In this document: piece after piece, positions 33,945 through 45,715 of the stretch
Layout: every line of letters begins with the position of its first letter
Position numbering within the stretch: position 1 is the first letter of the stretch
DNA from: Hysterangium stoloniferum
Lineage: Eukaryota; Basidiomycota; Agaricomycetes; Hysterangiales; Hysterangiaceae
Assembly (NCBI GenBank): GCA_015178975.1
Contig: WHVD01000018.1
Coordinates: 660,001-724,000, forward strand
DNA length: 64,000 bases
Reading direction: 5' to 3'
The notes under the pieces: model-generated
The model's database searches: none
Told to the model about the DNA's origin: nothing
What the model saw: only the letters and a program-made list of their open reading frames with translations
Made by a program: the position numbers and the translations under genes

Positions 33945-36932
33945 GAGGTATTGAGACTCCGAATGTGGGTGTATGGTACCTCCCAAACAGGATGTGCAGT
34001 GACAGCCTGTTACCAACTTCTTTCAATATTCCCACACTGAAAAAAATGACCACTGCAGGCCAAAATGGCAGGGAAAAGAATGCAGGACAAACACTATCCT
34101 TTGATATATCTGTTGTGGACCAGTCTGCAGGCCCCTCTGTAAATGATTCTCCATCCTAAACCTTTGATATCCCTGTGATTGGTCTCAAAAGTGGCTGTGA
34201 GCATTTGCCTACAGCCAAAGAAGTGAAAATAAATTTGAGAAATCTTCCAAAACAAAAGCAGGTAATTCAGGACAGTAATAGTCTATCATTTTAAAATATC
34301 ATTAATATAATATTTATATATACATATATCTATTGTTAGTACAATCCTAATATAAATAAATAATAACAGGTTTTTCACCGTTTGATACCTGGGCCTGGGT
34401 GATTGAAGTAACACCTTCACATGTATATCCACTTCCAACTCATAGTCAGAGGTTGTTGTGCTCAACCTATGCATCAATGTAGATTGTAGTACTTTCATTC
34501 TTCTTGGAGATCCTTTTTGTCTAGTCTTTATTCAGGCTCTAAATTTGCAATTGGTGAAAGGGGGCCATGCCCTCCTTGCAACTTTACCTTCCCCCCCCCT
34601 CTTTACCTTTTCCTCTAACTTCCATACCCTCTCCCCTTCCCCTCTCAACCCTCCTGCCCCCCAACCTGCTGCTTCTAAACCTCTTTCACCCCTCCACTTT
34701 GCTTTAGGGTACTTTCACCCCTGACCACTATGTATCTTAGTTATGCAATGTGATATACAAATGTATTAAAAAGAAAGGGGGGGGGGGAATATCCATCACA
34801 TACTTAAGGTTCCGATGGCTTTATCACAGAAACTTTGAAATAGCAGCCACCCTTATCAAGACTGACCCATCTTTTGGGGCTGTAGGATTTTATTATTTTT
34901 GACCATGCAGCCCCCCTGGATGCAACTAAATTTACATGAATGGATGTCTGCCACTTCCAATCAAGAAATGGAGTTTTCTTCACTGAAAACTTGGCTGGAC
35001 TATCTATCGGGATGAACTAGTTAGAGAGACATATTTTGTCTCACACACTGGCAAGAGGGACATGATGTTTTCTGGTCTGGATGGCAGGCTTCTAGTATTA
35101 CACTGAAAACCTGTTTCCTTATATACGGACTAGTTTGAAGGAGCATTCGGATGGCATCAGAGATGCAAACTACATACACAATACCTCCATCACCAGACAA
35201 ACATTGGATGATATGATATCTGTGAATAGCACACACCCTATTTCACGGTCACCTGAGGTCCATGACAGACCTGGTAGCAAACTCCCAAGGCCCAATGAAA
35301 GATACCAATATTCTGTTTTCACAGTGCTCATAAGAATCTCCCAACACCTTCCAGATTTTTCTGTGGTCATGAACCCAGGACCCTCGTGCTCACTCCCAAG
35401 GGTTACTGTTTTATACAATAGAGCAACAGAGCTGTCCCTATTCTGAAGTAGATGATGAATTGGAATATGGCATCTACCGCATGGTGAAAGGTGACCTGCC
35501 AGTGGAGTGCCAATGAAATCACAGCAGAATGTACATAATGATATATCCTTGACTAACAAAGCACCCCACTGCAAGTTGGCCCCAGTTTGTTCTGGTGGCC
35601 TGCCATTTGATTCAAGCCTGTGAAACTAGCTTACAGCTCATAGAAATCATAATACAACCTCCCTATGTTCAAGATGACTAATACTATTTGTGCAGTGAAT
35701 GGCATTCTAGCTTGGGCTACTTGCTGTGGGTAATACTGCCAAAGTTCATCCACTCTCAAATGGTTGCTAGCTTGTGGTAGACCACATAAGTTTCTCCCAA
35801 CTTCTGGGATCATGTTTAGTTCTCTTGGTGAGGTTCACCATCTACTGTCACAATAGAATCAAATATATTTGCTAATAATGTGAGATGAGCTCAGTAGTTT
35901 GAGAACAACTTGTTGCCACCATAGTCTGTGTGGTATTCTGTGATAGTAGAAAACCAGACAAGTAAGGTAAGCAGGAGAACTCTTTTATTGCAATAACATA
36001 GTAATAAGTAGTACACACAGCGATTGAATACAAACATCCACTCCAATGCACAACCTCTCTGAGAAAATTCCTTCCTTTAATTCCATCCATCACACCACAG
36101 TACTGTTAGCCCACATCAATGGGATACTATCGATCCACCTCACAATAAGATCAGCTGCAGCCTCAGATTGATCAAAGGGAACCATGTGTCTAAAATAAAC
36201 GGGTGGGGGAGACATGAGTCAAATCCTGGGCAGGCAAAAACACCAGACAACCACATACCCCACCTCATTCACTACTACAAAGGTATAGTTGGTGCCGACA
36301 GAGTGAACATCACCTGCCTCTTTCCCACTGCTAAGTGTAACCCATTTGCTGGTCTGTGTTTTCTTGAAGGCTTTTGTGAAGGGTGGGTGACCATCGAGGT
36401 TGTGTACCCATGCCTCATTTCCCTGTACAGCACATTTTAGAAGCTATACACAGATTCTAAATATATATATATATATATACAATGAAATTGCACATGAAAT
36501 CTAGAGTGAGGAAACTTTTGAGCATTTTGTTCTCTTCATTTTTCAAAAGATGGTAACATGTGACATACCAGCTTTGCTGGCATACACCAGCAGTCTATCA
36601 AAAGTGGAACGAGCAATTCAGCTGCATTGTGCACAGAATCACCCTGCAGCATAAACGTGAGATTTACTTCTATATTACAGTCTGAAAACCAACAGGGAGA
36701 GGAGAAGGTTGGACACAATAAACCGAGTGTTAACTTTACAGGATACATACCCTCAATCCTCATAGCACAAGCTATCTTTCTTCATGTTGCATGTACGCCT
36801 GACATCATCGTGTTGTGGTTAGCCCAAAATGGAACCCCTTAGTAAGGGTGTCACGCCACAGCCCGTTTGGGAGGTACACCACAACCTGAATTGGATGTGG
36901 GAAACCTCAGGTTTTTCACCGTTCAATACCTG
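33945..36932. mobile_element. Non-autonomous DNA transposon (about 3 kb), likely 8-bp target duplication
   Basis: The left end AGGTATTGA and the right end TCAATACCT are inverted. Further inside, TGGTACCTCCCAAACAGG on the left corresponds to the complement of CCGTTTGGGAGGTACACC on the right. The flanks AAATATGG (33937-33944) and AAATATAA (36933-36940) agree at 6 of 8 bases, differing by G/A transitions. The right-end motif also occurs internally near 34369-34388. No transposase frame is present. An 8-bp duplication would fit hAT or KDZ-type transposases. Confidence 0.55.
35350..35443 (-). repeat. tRNA-derived SINE-like piece
   Basis: On the minus strand GGGACAGCTCTGTTGCTC (box A-like) is followed about 50 bp later by GTCCTGGGTTCATGACC (box B-like), the layout of a tRNA-derived RNA polymerase III promoter. 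A second box B-like word, GAGTCAAATCCTGGG, occurs near 36214 on the plus strand. The cloverleaf is too decayed to be a working tRNA. Confidence 0.45.
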
Positions 36933-38095
36933 AAATATAAGGCCTAATTCCTTTTAACTTTGCATAATAATAGCATATATGAGCTCATATAATGCTATTA
37001 TATCTTATTTATTTTATTATAATTTTTAACTAATTATTTATATTTTATTTACTTAGTTATTGCTTTTTGGCACCTTGCTGCAGGCTTGTCTTTGGAGTCA
37101 CGTGACTTATTAGATAAGCCTCTGGTGTCGGGATATCACACAAGTCACAAATGTGACTGTAACGACTTACTCGAGTCATAATTTGATTCCACCGACTCAT
37201 CAAATGCTGCTGTCCCGGGACCACGGCCTTGAACCTTCATGTTCAAGCCAAAGGTTGGAACCCTTGTCTCAGAGAGGGGAATCACATGGTAAATAAAGGG
37301 TAAAGAATAAGTAGAATATGAGGGTATTATGACCTAACTAATGACCTCATAAAATAAATAAATGGTTAAATATTTAGTTATCAAAATGTATATAAGGAGG
37401 GCCAAGTTTCCAATAAAATCATCTTATCACACACATATTTTACTGCACAGCTCAGAATCTTATCTAATCATCCTAAGGACAATAATAGCCTTAGTCTGAT
37501 ACACTAACTGCAAGCACCTACACTTGCAGAATCTTGAATCTTTGTCAGCAACTCTTAAACTTAGCTAATCATCTAAGTTCCCCCAGCCTCACAGCTACCC
37601 TTAGGCTTACTAAATACATAGTAAACCTAAAATAAGTATCCTTACTGAAATCCCTGCCAATACTAGATTATTCAAGGCCCAGCCCTAAGTTTATTGAATT
37701 AATCAAGTACAAGCACTCAAATAATCCAATGCAAATTATTTTCTCTATTAATAAATTATTTAACACCTTGTTAAATAACTATTAATAGTTACAAATAGGC
37801 ATACAAGAATCCGAAGCTTTATATCAAGTCTCTGCTAAGTTACTGCACATATATTCAGCTTCTAGCCCCTATTCTCAAGGAATAGTTCTTTTATTTGCTA
37901 AAAGAGTCATATATTGTTCTATTAAACCTTTCAATAATCAAAATAAGCATTGATTTGAGTTGTTTAAGCTTCATAGCGCAGCTCATTAATCTATCAGTAT
38001 TTAAATTACTGGACCTTTGCTTGTTTTATTGTTAAAGCTCTGTGACACTATAGCATATATTGAGCTATCTAAGAGAAACCCCTGAATACATTACA

Positions 38096-38160
38096 GCTGC
38101 ACCTCTACGCAAACACTCAGGAGTCCTTAATTTCAAAGATGATGATCATATTAAATGCAG
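38096..38160 (-). repeat. LTR-D piece, part 3 of 3
   Basis: CTGCACCTCTACGCAAAC and CCTTAATTTCA match LTR-D in reverse sense. It then stops at RNase H debris. Confidence 0.65.
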
Positions 38161-38173
38161 ATAGGTATTTGGA

Positions 38174-38445
38174 CTACCAGGCTTGCCAGCAGGTCAAAGG
38201 TTTTGTGGTCAAAAGATATTCCAGGTTTTTGTGATCTGTAACAACATCAACTGGAATTCCCATGCCCTCCAAATAGTGTCTCCACACTTTGAAGGCTTCA
38301 AAAATGGTGAGAAGTTCTTTGTCATGGACATCATAATTGGGCTCTGGTCCAGTAAAAGTCCAGGAAAGTGACTGGGTGAATTTCTCCATCAGATTCCTGG
38401 ATAGATAGAATGGCACCCAACACATAGTCCACACTGATCTTCCCT
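38174..38445 (-). pseudogene. Ty3 RNase H remnant
   Basis: The frame 38434-38174 reads PEPNYDVHDKELLTIFEAFK and VDVVTDHKNLEYLLTTKPL, classical Ty3 RNase H motifs including the catalytic Glu and Asp. The upstream sequence (toward 38460) breaks off, and the matching RT N-terminus lies at 40048-40345, on the other side of unrelated DNA. Confidence 0.85.
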
Positions 38446-39220
38446 CAGGAGTATGTGTGTGAAAGAAAGCTAGCTACAAAAGTGCCCTTGGTCACATCTA
38501 TCTACTTTAAACTAAAAGGACTATTTAATTATTTTACTGAACACCCAGTTGTTAGCTTTTTGAGCCTGATCCCAGGATCACAGGGTTGACTACCTGGATA
38601 TTTTCTGGAGAACTGAAAGCTGTCTCAAAATGAGAACCAGCCCCAACAGTTGGTGTTCCTAACTAAAAAGGTCAGAACACAAGGGAGATTTGTTGACAGT
38701 GCACAGAGCCTGAGAGGTTGATAGATGGAGGAATGGGGAATTGGATGTGGGGAGTTATTGGGAGAGAGAAAAAAGGAGAATAGATTTGTTGAGAGAGAGA
38801 GGTAGAGATGGTAGAGTTGTTAAAAGAGTTTCAATATTCTGTTAGGGCAAGACTAACAAGGCTACCAAACACAAGATAGAATATAGAAATATAAAGTGAA
38901 GAGGGGATAGCTCAATGACAGGGGAGATCACACTTGTTTTAGTGGGATTCTTAAGAGATTGGAACTAAAGACTAGCTACATATGTACATGTCCCCTATTT
39001 ATACTATTTATTTATTATTTATGAGAAATCAAAGGAAAGTGCATATATGTACATATGCACCGCTATTGAGCAAACTGGCATTTTGGTGCCTAACTGGTGC
39101 TTTGGCACTTGCATTGGCACTGACTTTGTTTGCAGTGGCAGGGCACACATTTGTGCACAGGGACAGCATTAGACACAGTGCTTTACACTGTGTGTCAACC
39201 AGGCTGTGGGCAGCAGCGGT
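38446..39220. other. Unassigned insertion between RNase H and RT remnants
   Basis: Contains a purine-rich stretch (about 38700-38830) and AT-rich sequence around 39000. No gene seen. With 39221-40047 it makes up about 1.6 kb that separates two halves of a pol gene. I could not find its terminal repeats. Confidence 0.4.
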
Positions 39221-39880
39221 GGCCTTGCAATGGTGACAGTGGCCTTGCAATGGTGACAGTGGCCTTGCAATGGTGACAGTGGCCTTGCAATGGTGACAGT
39301 GGCCTTGCAATGGTGACAGTGGCCTTGCAATGGTGACAGTGGCCTTGCAATGGTGACAGTGGCCTTGCAATGGTGACAGTGGCCTTGCAATGGTGACAGT
39401 GGCCTTGCAATGGTGACAGTGGCCTTGCAATGGTGACAGTGGCCTTGCAATGGTGACAGTGGCCTTGCAATGGTGACAGTGGCCTTGCAATGGTGACAGT
39501 GGCCTTGCAATGGTGACAGTGGCCTTGCAATGGTGACAGTGGCCTTGCAATGGTGACAGTGGCCTTGCAATGGTGACAGTGGCCTTGCAATGGTGACAGT
39601 GGCCTTGCAATGGTGACAGTGGCCTTGCAATGGTGACAGTGGCCTTGCAATGGTGACAGTGGCCTTGCAATGGTGACAGTGGCCTTGCAATGGTGACAGT
39701 GGCCTTGCAATGGTGACAGTGGCCTTGCAATGGTGACAGTGGCCTTGCAATGGTGACAGTGGCCTTGCAATGGTGACAGTGGCCTTGCAATGGTGACAGT
39801 GGCCTTGCAATGGTGACAGTGGCCTTGCAATGGTGACAGTGGCCTTGCAATGGTGATGGTGGCCTTGCAATGGTGATGGT
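39221..39880. repeat. 20-bp minisatellite, 33 units
   Basis: The unit GGCCTTGCAATGGTGACAGT is repeated 31 times without a single change (39221-39840), then twice with TGGTGATGGT endings (39841-39880). Because 20 is not a multiple of 3 and the complement has no stop word, the minus strand is open in all three frames, giving spurious 200-300-codon ORFs with CHHC words. Confidence 0.97.
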
Positions 39881-40047
39881 GGTGGCAGCCTTATGTTGGT
39901 GCCATCATTTGGCCATACCACTAATGCATTGCATTGTGGTGCAGCAGCATCGCTTTTCATGTGGGTGGCAGCACAATTATGTAATCGCACTTGCGCCTTT
40001 GCCTGTACTTGTTTTGTAGGTGCATAATAAAATAAAATAAAATCAAT
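39881..40047. other. Unassigned flank of the minisatellite
   Basis: GC-mixed sequence ending in AATAAAATAAAATAAAATC near 40040. No gene seen. Confidence 0.4.
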
Positions 40048-40345
40048 ACCCTGACAGTCTAAGGGATCCATCCTTTTTTCTGATGAAGAGAACAGGTACT
40101 CTGAAAGGAGAGTTTGATGGCCAGATAAAACCTATGGACAAATGCTCATCCAGGAAATCCTGGATTGCAGAAAGTTCCATGGAGGATGGTGGGTAAATAT
40201 ATCCAAGGGGTGGCTGGGCCCTATCTTCAAGATCAATCTTTATGTTGTACTGTCTGTGGGGCAGAAGCTGGTCAGCTGTTCACTTACTAAAAACATCTGC
40301 AAAGTCCATGATATTTCTCAGTTCAAAAAAGCAGATGTATTAAAA
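40048..40345 (-). pseudogene. Ty3 RT N-terminal remnant
   Basis: On the minus strand: a stretch matching IDLEDRAQPPLGYIYPPSS, then LDEHLSIGFIWPSNSPFRVP and VLFIRKKDGSLRL, the start of Ty3 RT. The frame breaks off exactly after SLRL, where the minisatellite-bearing insertion begins. Confidence 0.8.
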
Positions 40346-40412
40346 TAGGTGAACTCAAGAATGCACAGAGAGTTAACACAACCCTCAACCTCCACAGAGT
40401 CCAGAGGGTTGC

Positions 40413-41637
40413 TTACTCTTTCTTTGTCTTTGTATTGGAAGCCAGTTTCTCCTTCAATGGGTACTCCATGGAGGAAGTATTGGCTGCATGACCCTTGGAG
40501 TTAGCCTTCACTATCAGGCATTCCAGGACATGATGACCAGGTTTTCCGCACAAAAGACAGATGTTGTTGTCCATACAATGCTGTCTTTCTTGTGTGGTCA
40601 ATTTGCCATCAGGTCCAAGTTTGCCTGTAAGGTCGGGCTTCCTGGCAGATTTGCCAGATTGCTGACCTTTGTTGGTATTGCCAGAGTTGTTATTGTTGTT
40701 GTTGTTGGAAGATTTCTTGTTGTTCAAGTTACTGGTAGATGGGTTGTTGTTGTTGGTTTTATTCACCGTGGACTTGTTGGATTTGTCCATGGGAGTTTTG
40801 CAGGCAACTTCCACTCAGCATTCCCAATAACATGCATCTGCATTTTCAGCTTTGAGGTGCATCTGGGAAAGAGTCTTGGGTTTTCCATCCTCACCTTTTG
40901 AGACTTTGTCTTTGAGGCAGGAATGCAAACCTGAGTAGAACTGATGGCAGAGTGTGGAATTGCCCCATTGACAATGCACTGCAAGGTTATTGAATTGGAC
41001 AATATAATCCATGATGCACTGGTTGTTCTTCATGTGAAGGTTGGTGAGGCTATTCTTGGCTTCTCCAGTCAGGTTGTGCAAGCCAAAATTCATTTCTAAT
41101 TCTTCAACAAATGCATTCCAATTGTCAAGCCAAATCAGCTCTTCCTTGGTAAGTCTTCTAAAAGCCAGTTCAAACCATTTCAATGCAGATCCCAAGAGGT
41201 AAGAGAGTGCATAGTTGACTTTCCAGGAGTCTGTGGAGAATGTGATGGGTCAATTGCAGAAAATTGAAGCAACATTGCATGAGGAAGGTGGACAGTTTGT
41301 TGGGGTTGGAACCTGTGAAGGATTCTGGAGCATTGACCTTTGACTGCAGAGGTTCCTGTTCTTTCATTCTTTCATTCTTCAAGCAGGTGAGTCATAAACT
41401 TATCTATAGTACTTGCAAAAGTGGGGTCCTCAGTGTGTGGTCATTCCATAGTTGGGGGTTTTTCAATACCTTTGCCCTTGTCAGGGGCCACAGGCTCTTC
41501 CTCATGCTTGGAAGTATCTGGATTCTCTGGTATTTCTTCAAAGTGGGATTCATCCATGGTGTCTGGGTTGTGTCTGGAAGTGGTGACTGGAGTGTAGTGG
41601 GCTCTGGTTGTTCAGATGGTTTCTTTTTTGGAGGCAT
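40413..41637 (-). pseudogene. Ty3 gag of an LTR-C element
   Basis: Start codon 41637 (MPPKKK). Capsid-like stretch KWFELAFRRLTKEELIWLDNW with FGLHNLTGEAKNSLTNL at 41195-40815. Asn-rich linker. Zinc knuckle CLLCGKPGHHVLEC near 40545-40505. One frameshift near 41180-41380 and one stop at 40815 break it. It sits directly behind the LTR at 41674-42147, as expected for a 5' LTR plus gag. Confidence 0.85.
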
Positions 41638-41673
41638 GATCAAGACAATCTGTGAGATGTGATCAGAATATAC

Positions 41674-42147
41674 TGTTAAGCACAAGGCTCATGGGTGGGT
41701 CTCTGGAGGAAACCCATGGAAGTTCCAGGGATGGACTCAGCTTCAGCTTATGTGCTGCACCTTTGCAGATTGCATTGTCCAATTTCAAACAGGAGCAGAC
41801 AGGGAACCTACAGGTTCCAAGAATATGCTAGGTGCAAAAAACAAGTGGATGCTAAGTTGATTTCCTGATTGGATTGTATGTACAAATAACTACTTAGCTA
41901 TATAGACTAGTAGGTTATTGTACTACTAATTCAGACATAACAAGAGTACAATAATAAAATAAACCAGGTGTCAAAACTAATCAGGAACAAAGATAAAACT
42001 GAACCAGATGACAAATGGGCAAAGACAGATTGGGAACAAGGGATTCCATAATGTCTGTGTGGGGTCCAGTGTGTCATTCATATGATATAGAGAGTCAGGT
42101 GTATGTAGGATGGGGTCTGGGTCCCAGTGGGCTTACCAGTTGTAACA
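41674..42147 (-). repeat. 5' LTR of the LTR-C element
   Basis: Reverse-sense LTR-C: TGTTAAGCAC on the left, GTTGTAACA on the right. No target duplication (TATAC versus AGTTC), in keeping with a 5' LTR of an element that has lost its 3' end. Confidence 0.8.
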
Positions 42148-42328
42148 AGTTCAAATATCAACTTAGGTTCCCCTGCTCTCTACTTAATCTCCAACAAGAA
42201 GCCCTAGGCCAGCCAAGACTCTTACCCCTCAACCCTTAGCATTCTGGCCCTGTTGACTTTAGTTCTGTTATGTACTATTCACTTGTTTCAAAATACCAGA
42301 GAAATCTGACAGTTCATGTGAGGGCATA
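42148..42328. other. Unassigned spacer
   Basis: Pre-existing target sequence between LTR-C and LTR-D. No gene or repeat recognised. Confidence 0.4.
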
Positions 42329-42873
42329 TGTTACGACCCGTTCCCGGATGTTCCAATATCCAACTCCCGACTTCCGACCTCCAACTACAGAACATCATAG
42401 TTACCGTATCTTCTGCATTTCTTCCCTTGTTCCATATTTGGTAATTTGTCTGTTGACAAGTATTCACTCGTTTGTTTATTATATTCCCATTTTGGATTAT
42501 TGTCTCCCCGATATGTCTTATTGTATTTCAGAATACTTCTATTTCCATCTTATTATGTTCTTAGTTTGTAGTACAATAACGAAAAGACTTATATTAGTTT
42601 CCACAAATTTGTACTTTACTTTAGATCTGATATTGACTTAGTTTCTTATTCCCTCTTCTGTCTTTCTGTACGCTCGATATTCGGAACTCGTTGGAACTCT
42701 GAATATCCGTATCTTCCATCATAAGTCTCACCTCTGAAATTAAGGACTTTGAGGGTTTGCGTAGAGGTGCAGCACATAAGCTGAAGCCAATGTCCTGACC
42801 CTATCTGATAGTTCCCGACTTCCCAGTGACTTTCTGATAGTTCTGGAATAAGTTCCCGACATGGCACTTAACA
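42329..42873 (+). repeat. Solo LTR-D, target duplication GCATA (545 bp)
   Basis: TGTTACGACCCG...CACTTAACA with GCATA at 42324-42328 and 42874-42878. This is the most complete LTR-D and serves as reference for the broken copies at 14179 and 31380. Confidence 0.9.
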
Positions 42874-43334
42874 GCATAACATATTACATTGAAGCCAAGT
42901 TCCACTTGATTTGTAGAACTGGAACTCCCAGTTGAGTATGTACTAACCTTGCAGACCCCCAACATTCCATTCCCCTTTAGCTTTAGACCTTAGATCTTAA
43001 CACTTACCTACAACAGTGTGTTCATTTAGGTAGGGATACCATAGCTCCTGTCTGGCATTTTCCAGTCTGAAATACAAGGTGTATTTTTTTGCAGAAGACT
43101 TCATCTTTTGTGTCAAAAGCTTCAGTCCTGACCTGGTAATCATTAATCCCAGGATATTTGAATACATAATAATCCTATATTTCCTCAGCTTGCCACCTAG
43201 TTCTATGTAAGTCAAAGTCTTGTCCTAACATTTTCAGTGCTAATCATTATTATCTGGCACCTATGTTAAATAATCTGAACATTTGGCCTTAAATATTAAT
43301 GGGCTGCTTACATATAAGCAAATGAAGTCTTCAG
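42874..43334 (-). other. Unassigned sequence, possible old coding remnant
   Basis: A minus-strand frame at 43215-42997 (RSGLKLLTQKMKSSAKKYTL) has protein-like composition. Together with 43890-44100 it may be one old sequence split by LTR-C. No domain recognised. Confidence 0.3.
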
Positions 43335-43889
43335 TGTTAGGACTGGGAAACCTGCCAGGACCTGGAATGCACCCTATAAGTATCTGACTCTCTATATCAT
43401 GCAATCTCACCACCAGACTCTGCCTGGATAACCTGAACCCCATTCTATATGTGCCAACTCTCTGTATCTCAGGAATGATGCATCAGACCCCACCTGGACA
43501 TTCCAGACCCTCTTGTTCTCAATCCATCTTTGCCTGTTTGTCATCTGGTTCAGTTAACTGCTATGTTTCCCTATCTGTTTGACATCTGGTTTATTGTCTC
43601 ATTGTACTCTTGATATGCCTTTTTGTATGTCTAAGGTAGTAGTACAATAATCTACTAGTCTATATAGTCCAGTAGTTATTTGTACATACAATCCGATCAG
43701 AAAATCAACTTAGTTTCTACTTGTCTTTTGCTCCCTGTGTATTCTTGGAACCCATGGGTTTCCTGTCTGCTCCTGTTCAAAATTGGACAATGTGATCTGC
43801 AAAGGTGCAGCACATAAGCTGAAGCCACATCCCCCCCAGAACTTCCACAGGTTTCCCCAGACACCCACCCATGAACCCCACACTTAACA
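43335..43889 (+). repeat. Solo LTR-C, target duplication TTCAG (555 bp)
   Basis: TGTTAGGACTGGG...CACACTTAACA with TTCAG at 43330-43334 and 43890-43894. It shows the empty site for the MITE found in the copy at 14425. Confidence 0.9.
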
Positions 43890-44102
43890 TTCAGCCAAAA
43901 CTCCAAAGTGTTGCATAAATTCATTTCAAGTCTTCTACAAAAAGTACATCCTGTAGTTTGGTCAAGAATACCTTCTGAAGGTAGGATCTCCTTATGTAGA
44001 CCATCATCCCTAACCAAGAAGTAAATTCAGGCAACTCATCTGCAATTGTTCAAAGAGCATTATATACATTCACCTGATGGGACATTAGTTTTGAGAACAA
44101 TA

Positions 44103-45713
44103 CAGTGACCTCAAAAACCCTTTCCATGTTGACCCCAAATGCAGTGTTTGAAGAACACTGCCTTACAGTGTGGGAATTACACTTAACTTTGGTGGAGTCA
44201 TACATAGTACATCCTCTTGGCTACAATATTGCTCGCTGGGTCACATGATTCCAATCACAAGGCATAGAGATATGATTAATTTAAAGCAGCAATACCATGG
44301 AAAGGGTTTTTGCACTTTTGAACTGAACAGGGTATTTACATATTATCAGTACTTGGTATAACCACCTTTTGCTTTAAGCACTGCCTGAACCCTTCTAGGC
44401 ATGCTTTCAATCAATTTCTGACACTCCTCAACTGGTATTCTATCCCACTCCCCTTGAATTCTTTCCCACAATTCATGAGTTCCATTGGGGGGGTTTTCAT
44501 GCTCTGCAAGCCTTCTCTTGAGACAACCCAGAGATGTTCAATAGGATTCAGGTCTGGGGACTGTGCAGGCCAAACCATAGTCCTGAATTCCTGCTCTTCT
44601 AGCCAGTTCTTGACCAGCCTGCAGGTATGCTTAGGGTCATTATCTTGCTGAAAGATGATGTCAGAAGGATTGAGACCATAATACTCCAGGGTTTGCTGGA
44701 GCTCATCCTTCAAAATTTGAAGATAGAGATCTCCATCCATCCTACCATCAATCTTGCTAGCAAAGCCAACTCCCTCCCCAAGTCATACAACCCCACATCA
44801 TAAGAGAACCTCGTCCAAACTTCAGAGTTCCCTCTACCAGCCTATCATTAAGGCCTTCACCTGCCCTTTTCCATCCCCATTTACATCCATCTGACCCTAG
44901 GCGATTGATTTTGGTTTCATCAGACCATATAATCTTCTTCCAGTCCTCCATAGTCCAATCCTTGTGAGCATAGGCAAAGTCCAAGTGAGCTTTCCGATGC
45001 CTAGTGGAAAGAAGGGGGCATTTTGACTTGACCACAGCCTTCATACCAGCTTTCTTCAAGTGGAAGCGAACTGTACTGGCAGAGAGGGGCTGGTTGATAA
45101 TGTTGGTAAGGGCTTTGGTCACTTGGACAGCATTTTCAGCTTTGCCAGAGGTGATGAGATGCTGAGCATGTCAAATATTTGTAGGAGAAAGCTTTGAGGG
45201 ACGACCCCCAATAGCTTTGGGAAGGAGAGAACAATGTTTGGAGCAAAGTTTGGATATGGCAGATGGGCTAACACCAGTTCTCTTGGCAATAGCTTCACCA
45301 GAGTGGCCAGAATCAAGCAAGGAGAGGATGGTATTTTGTTGAGTAAGAGAGAAGGATCTGACCATGATGGTGGTTAGGAATCAAGAAGTGTGGAAGTGTG
45401 AGAACTTTTTTAAACTCAGACATACTATTTACATGTATGTACCAAAAAATAATAGCCATTATTCTATGATTTGACTGAGATCCTAGTCATCAGTTCAAAA
45501 GTGCAAAAACCCTTTCCATGGTATTGCTGTTTTAAATTAATCATATCTCTACACCCTGTGATCGGAATCACATGACCCAGGGAGCAATATTGTAGCCAAG
45601 AGGATGTACTATGTATGACTCCACCAAAGCTAAGTATAATTCCCACGCTGTAAGGCGGTGTTCTTCAAACACTGCATTTGGGGTCAACTTGGAAAGGGTT
45701 TTTGAGGTCACTG
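44103..45713 (-). mobile_element. Tc1/mariner transposon, almost intact (1611 bp)
   Basis: Inverted ends CAGTGACCTCAAAAACCC, flanked by duplicated TA (44101-44102, 45714-45715). The inverted repeats extend about 230 bp inward. It encodes one transposase on the minus strand. It belongs to the same family as the element at 31954, as both ends and protein are similar. Confidence 0.92.
44411..45365 (-). pseudogene. Tc1 transposase, DD34E, two lesions
   Basis: Starts MVRSFSLTQQNTILSLLDSG. Helix-turn-helix region with GVSPSAISKLCSK and the GRPSKLS linker. First catalytic Asp in IIWSDETKIN, second in IIFQQDNDPKHT, Glu in QSPDLNPIEHLW. The spacing from the second Asp to Glu is 34 residues, as in classical Tc1. 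Two defects are visible: a TGA after SPTNI (about 45171) and a frameshift after CMTWGG (about 44755). Otherwise full length (about 320 residues). It would cut and paste the element at TA sites. Confidence 0.9.
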
Positions 45714-45715
45714 TA

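Larger units (their letters stand above)
33814..38095. repeat. Solo LTR-H (about 1.29 kb) interrupted by a 3-kb DNA element
   Basis: The ends are TGTGAGGTATC and ATACATTACA (TG...CA). GCTGC is duplicated at 33809-33813 and 38096-38100, and the LTR-D target is restored exactly when it is removed. The right part (36933-38095) holds TATATAAGGAGG near 37391, a plausible TATA box, followed by AATAAA-like words. It is longer than the other LTRs here and unrelated to them. A Copia-type origin is possible but unproven. Confidence 0.7.

Noticed and set aside
36205..36230. Complete tRNA gene
   Set aside because: Only a box B-like word is seen; no acceptor stem or anticodon arm can be placed.
39221..39880. 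CRISPR array
   Set aside because: Head-to-tail identical units with no variable spacers, in a eukaryotic context.
39029..40071. Three overlapping minus-strand ORFs of 200-300 codons with CHHC repeats
   Set aside because: They are products of the stop-free 20-bp minisatellite, open in all three frames; no promoter or non-repeat coding context.
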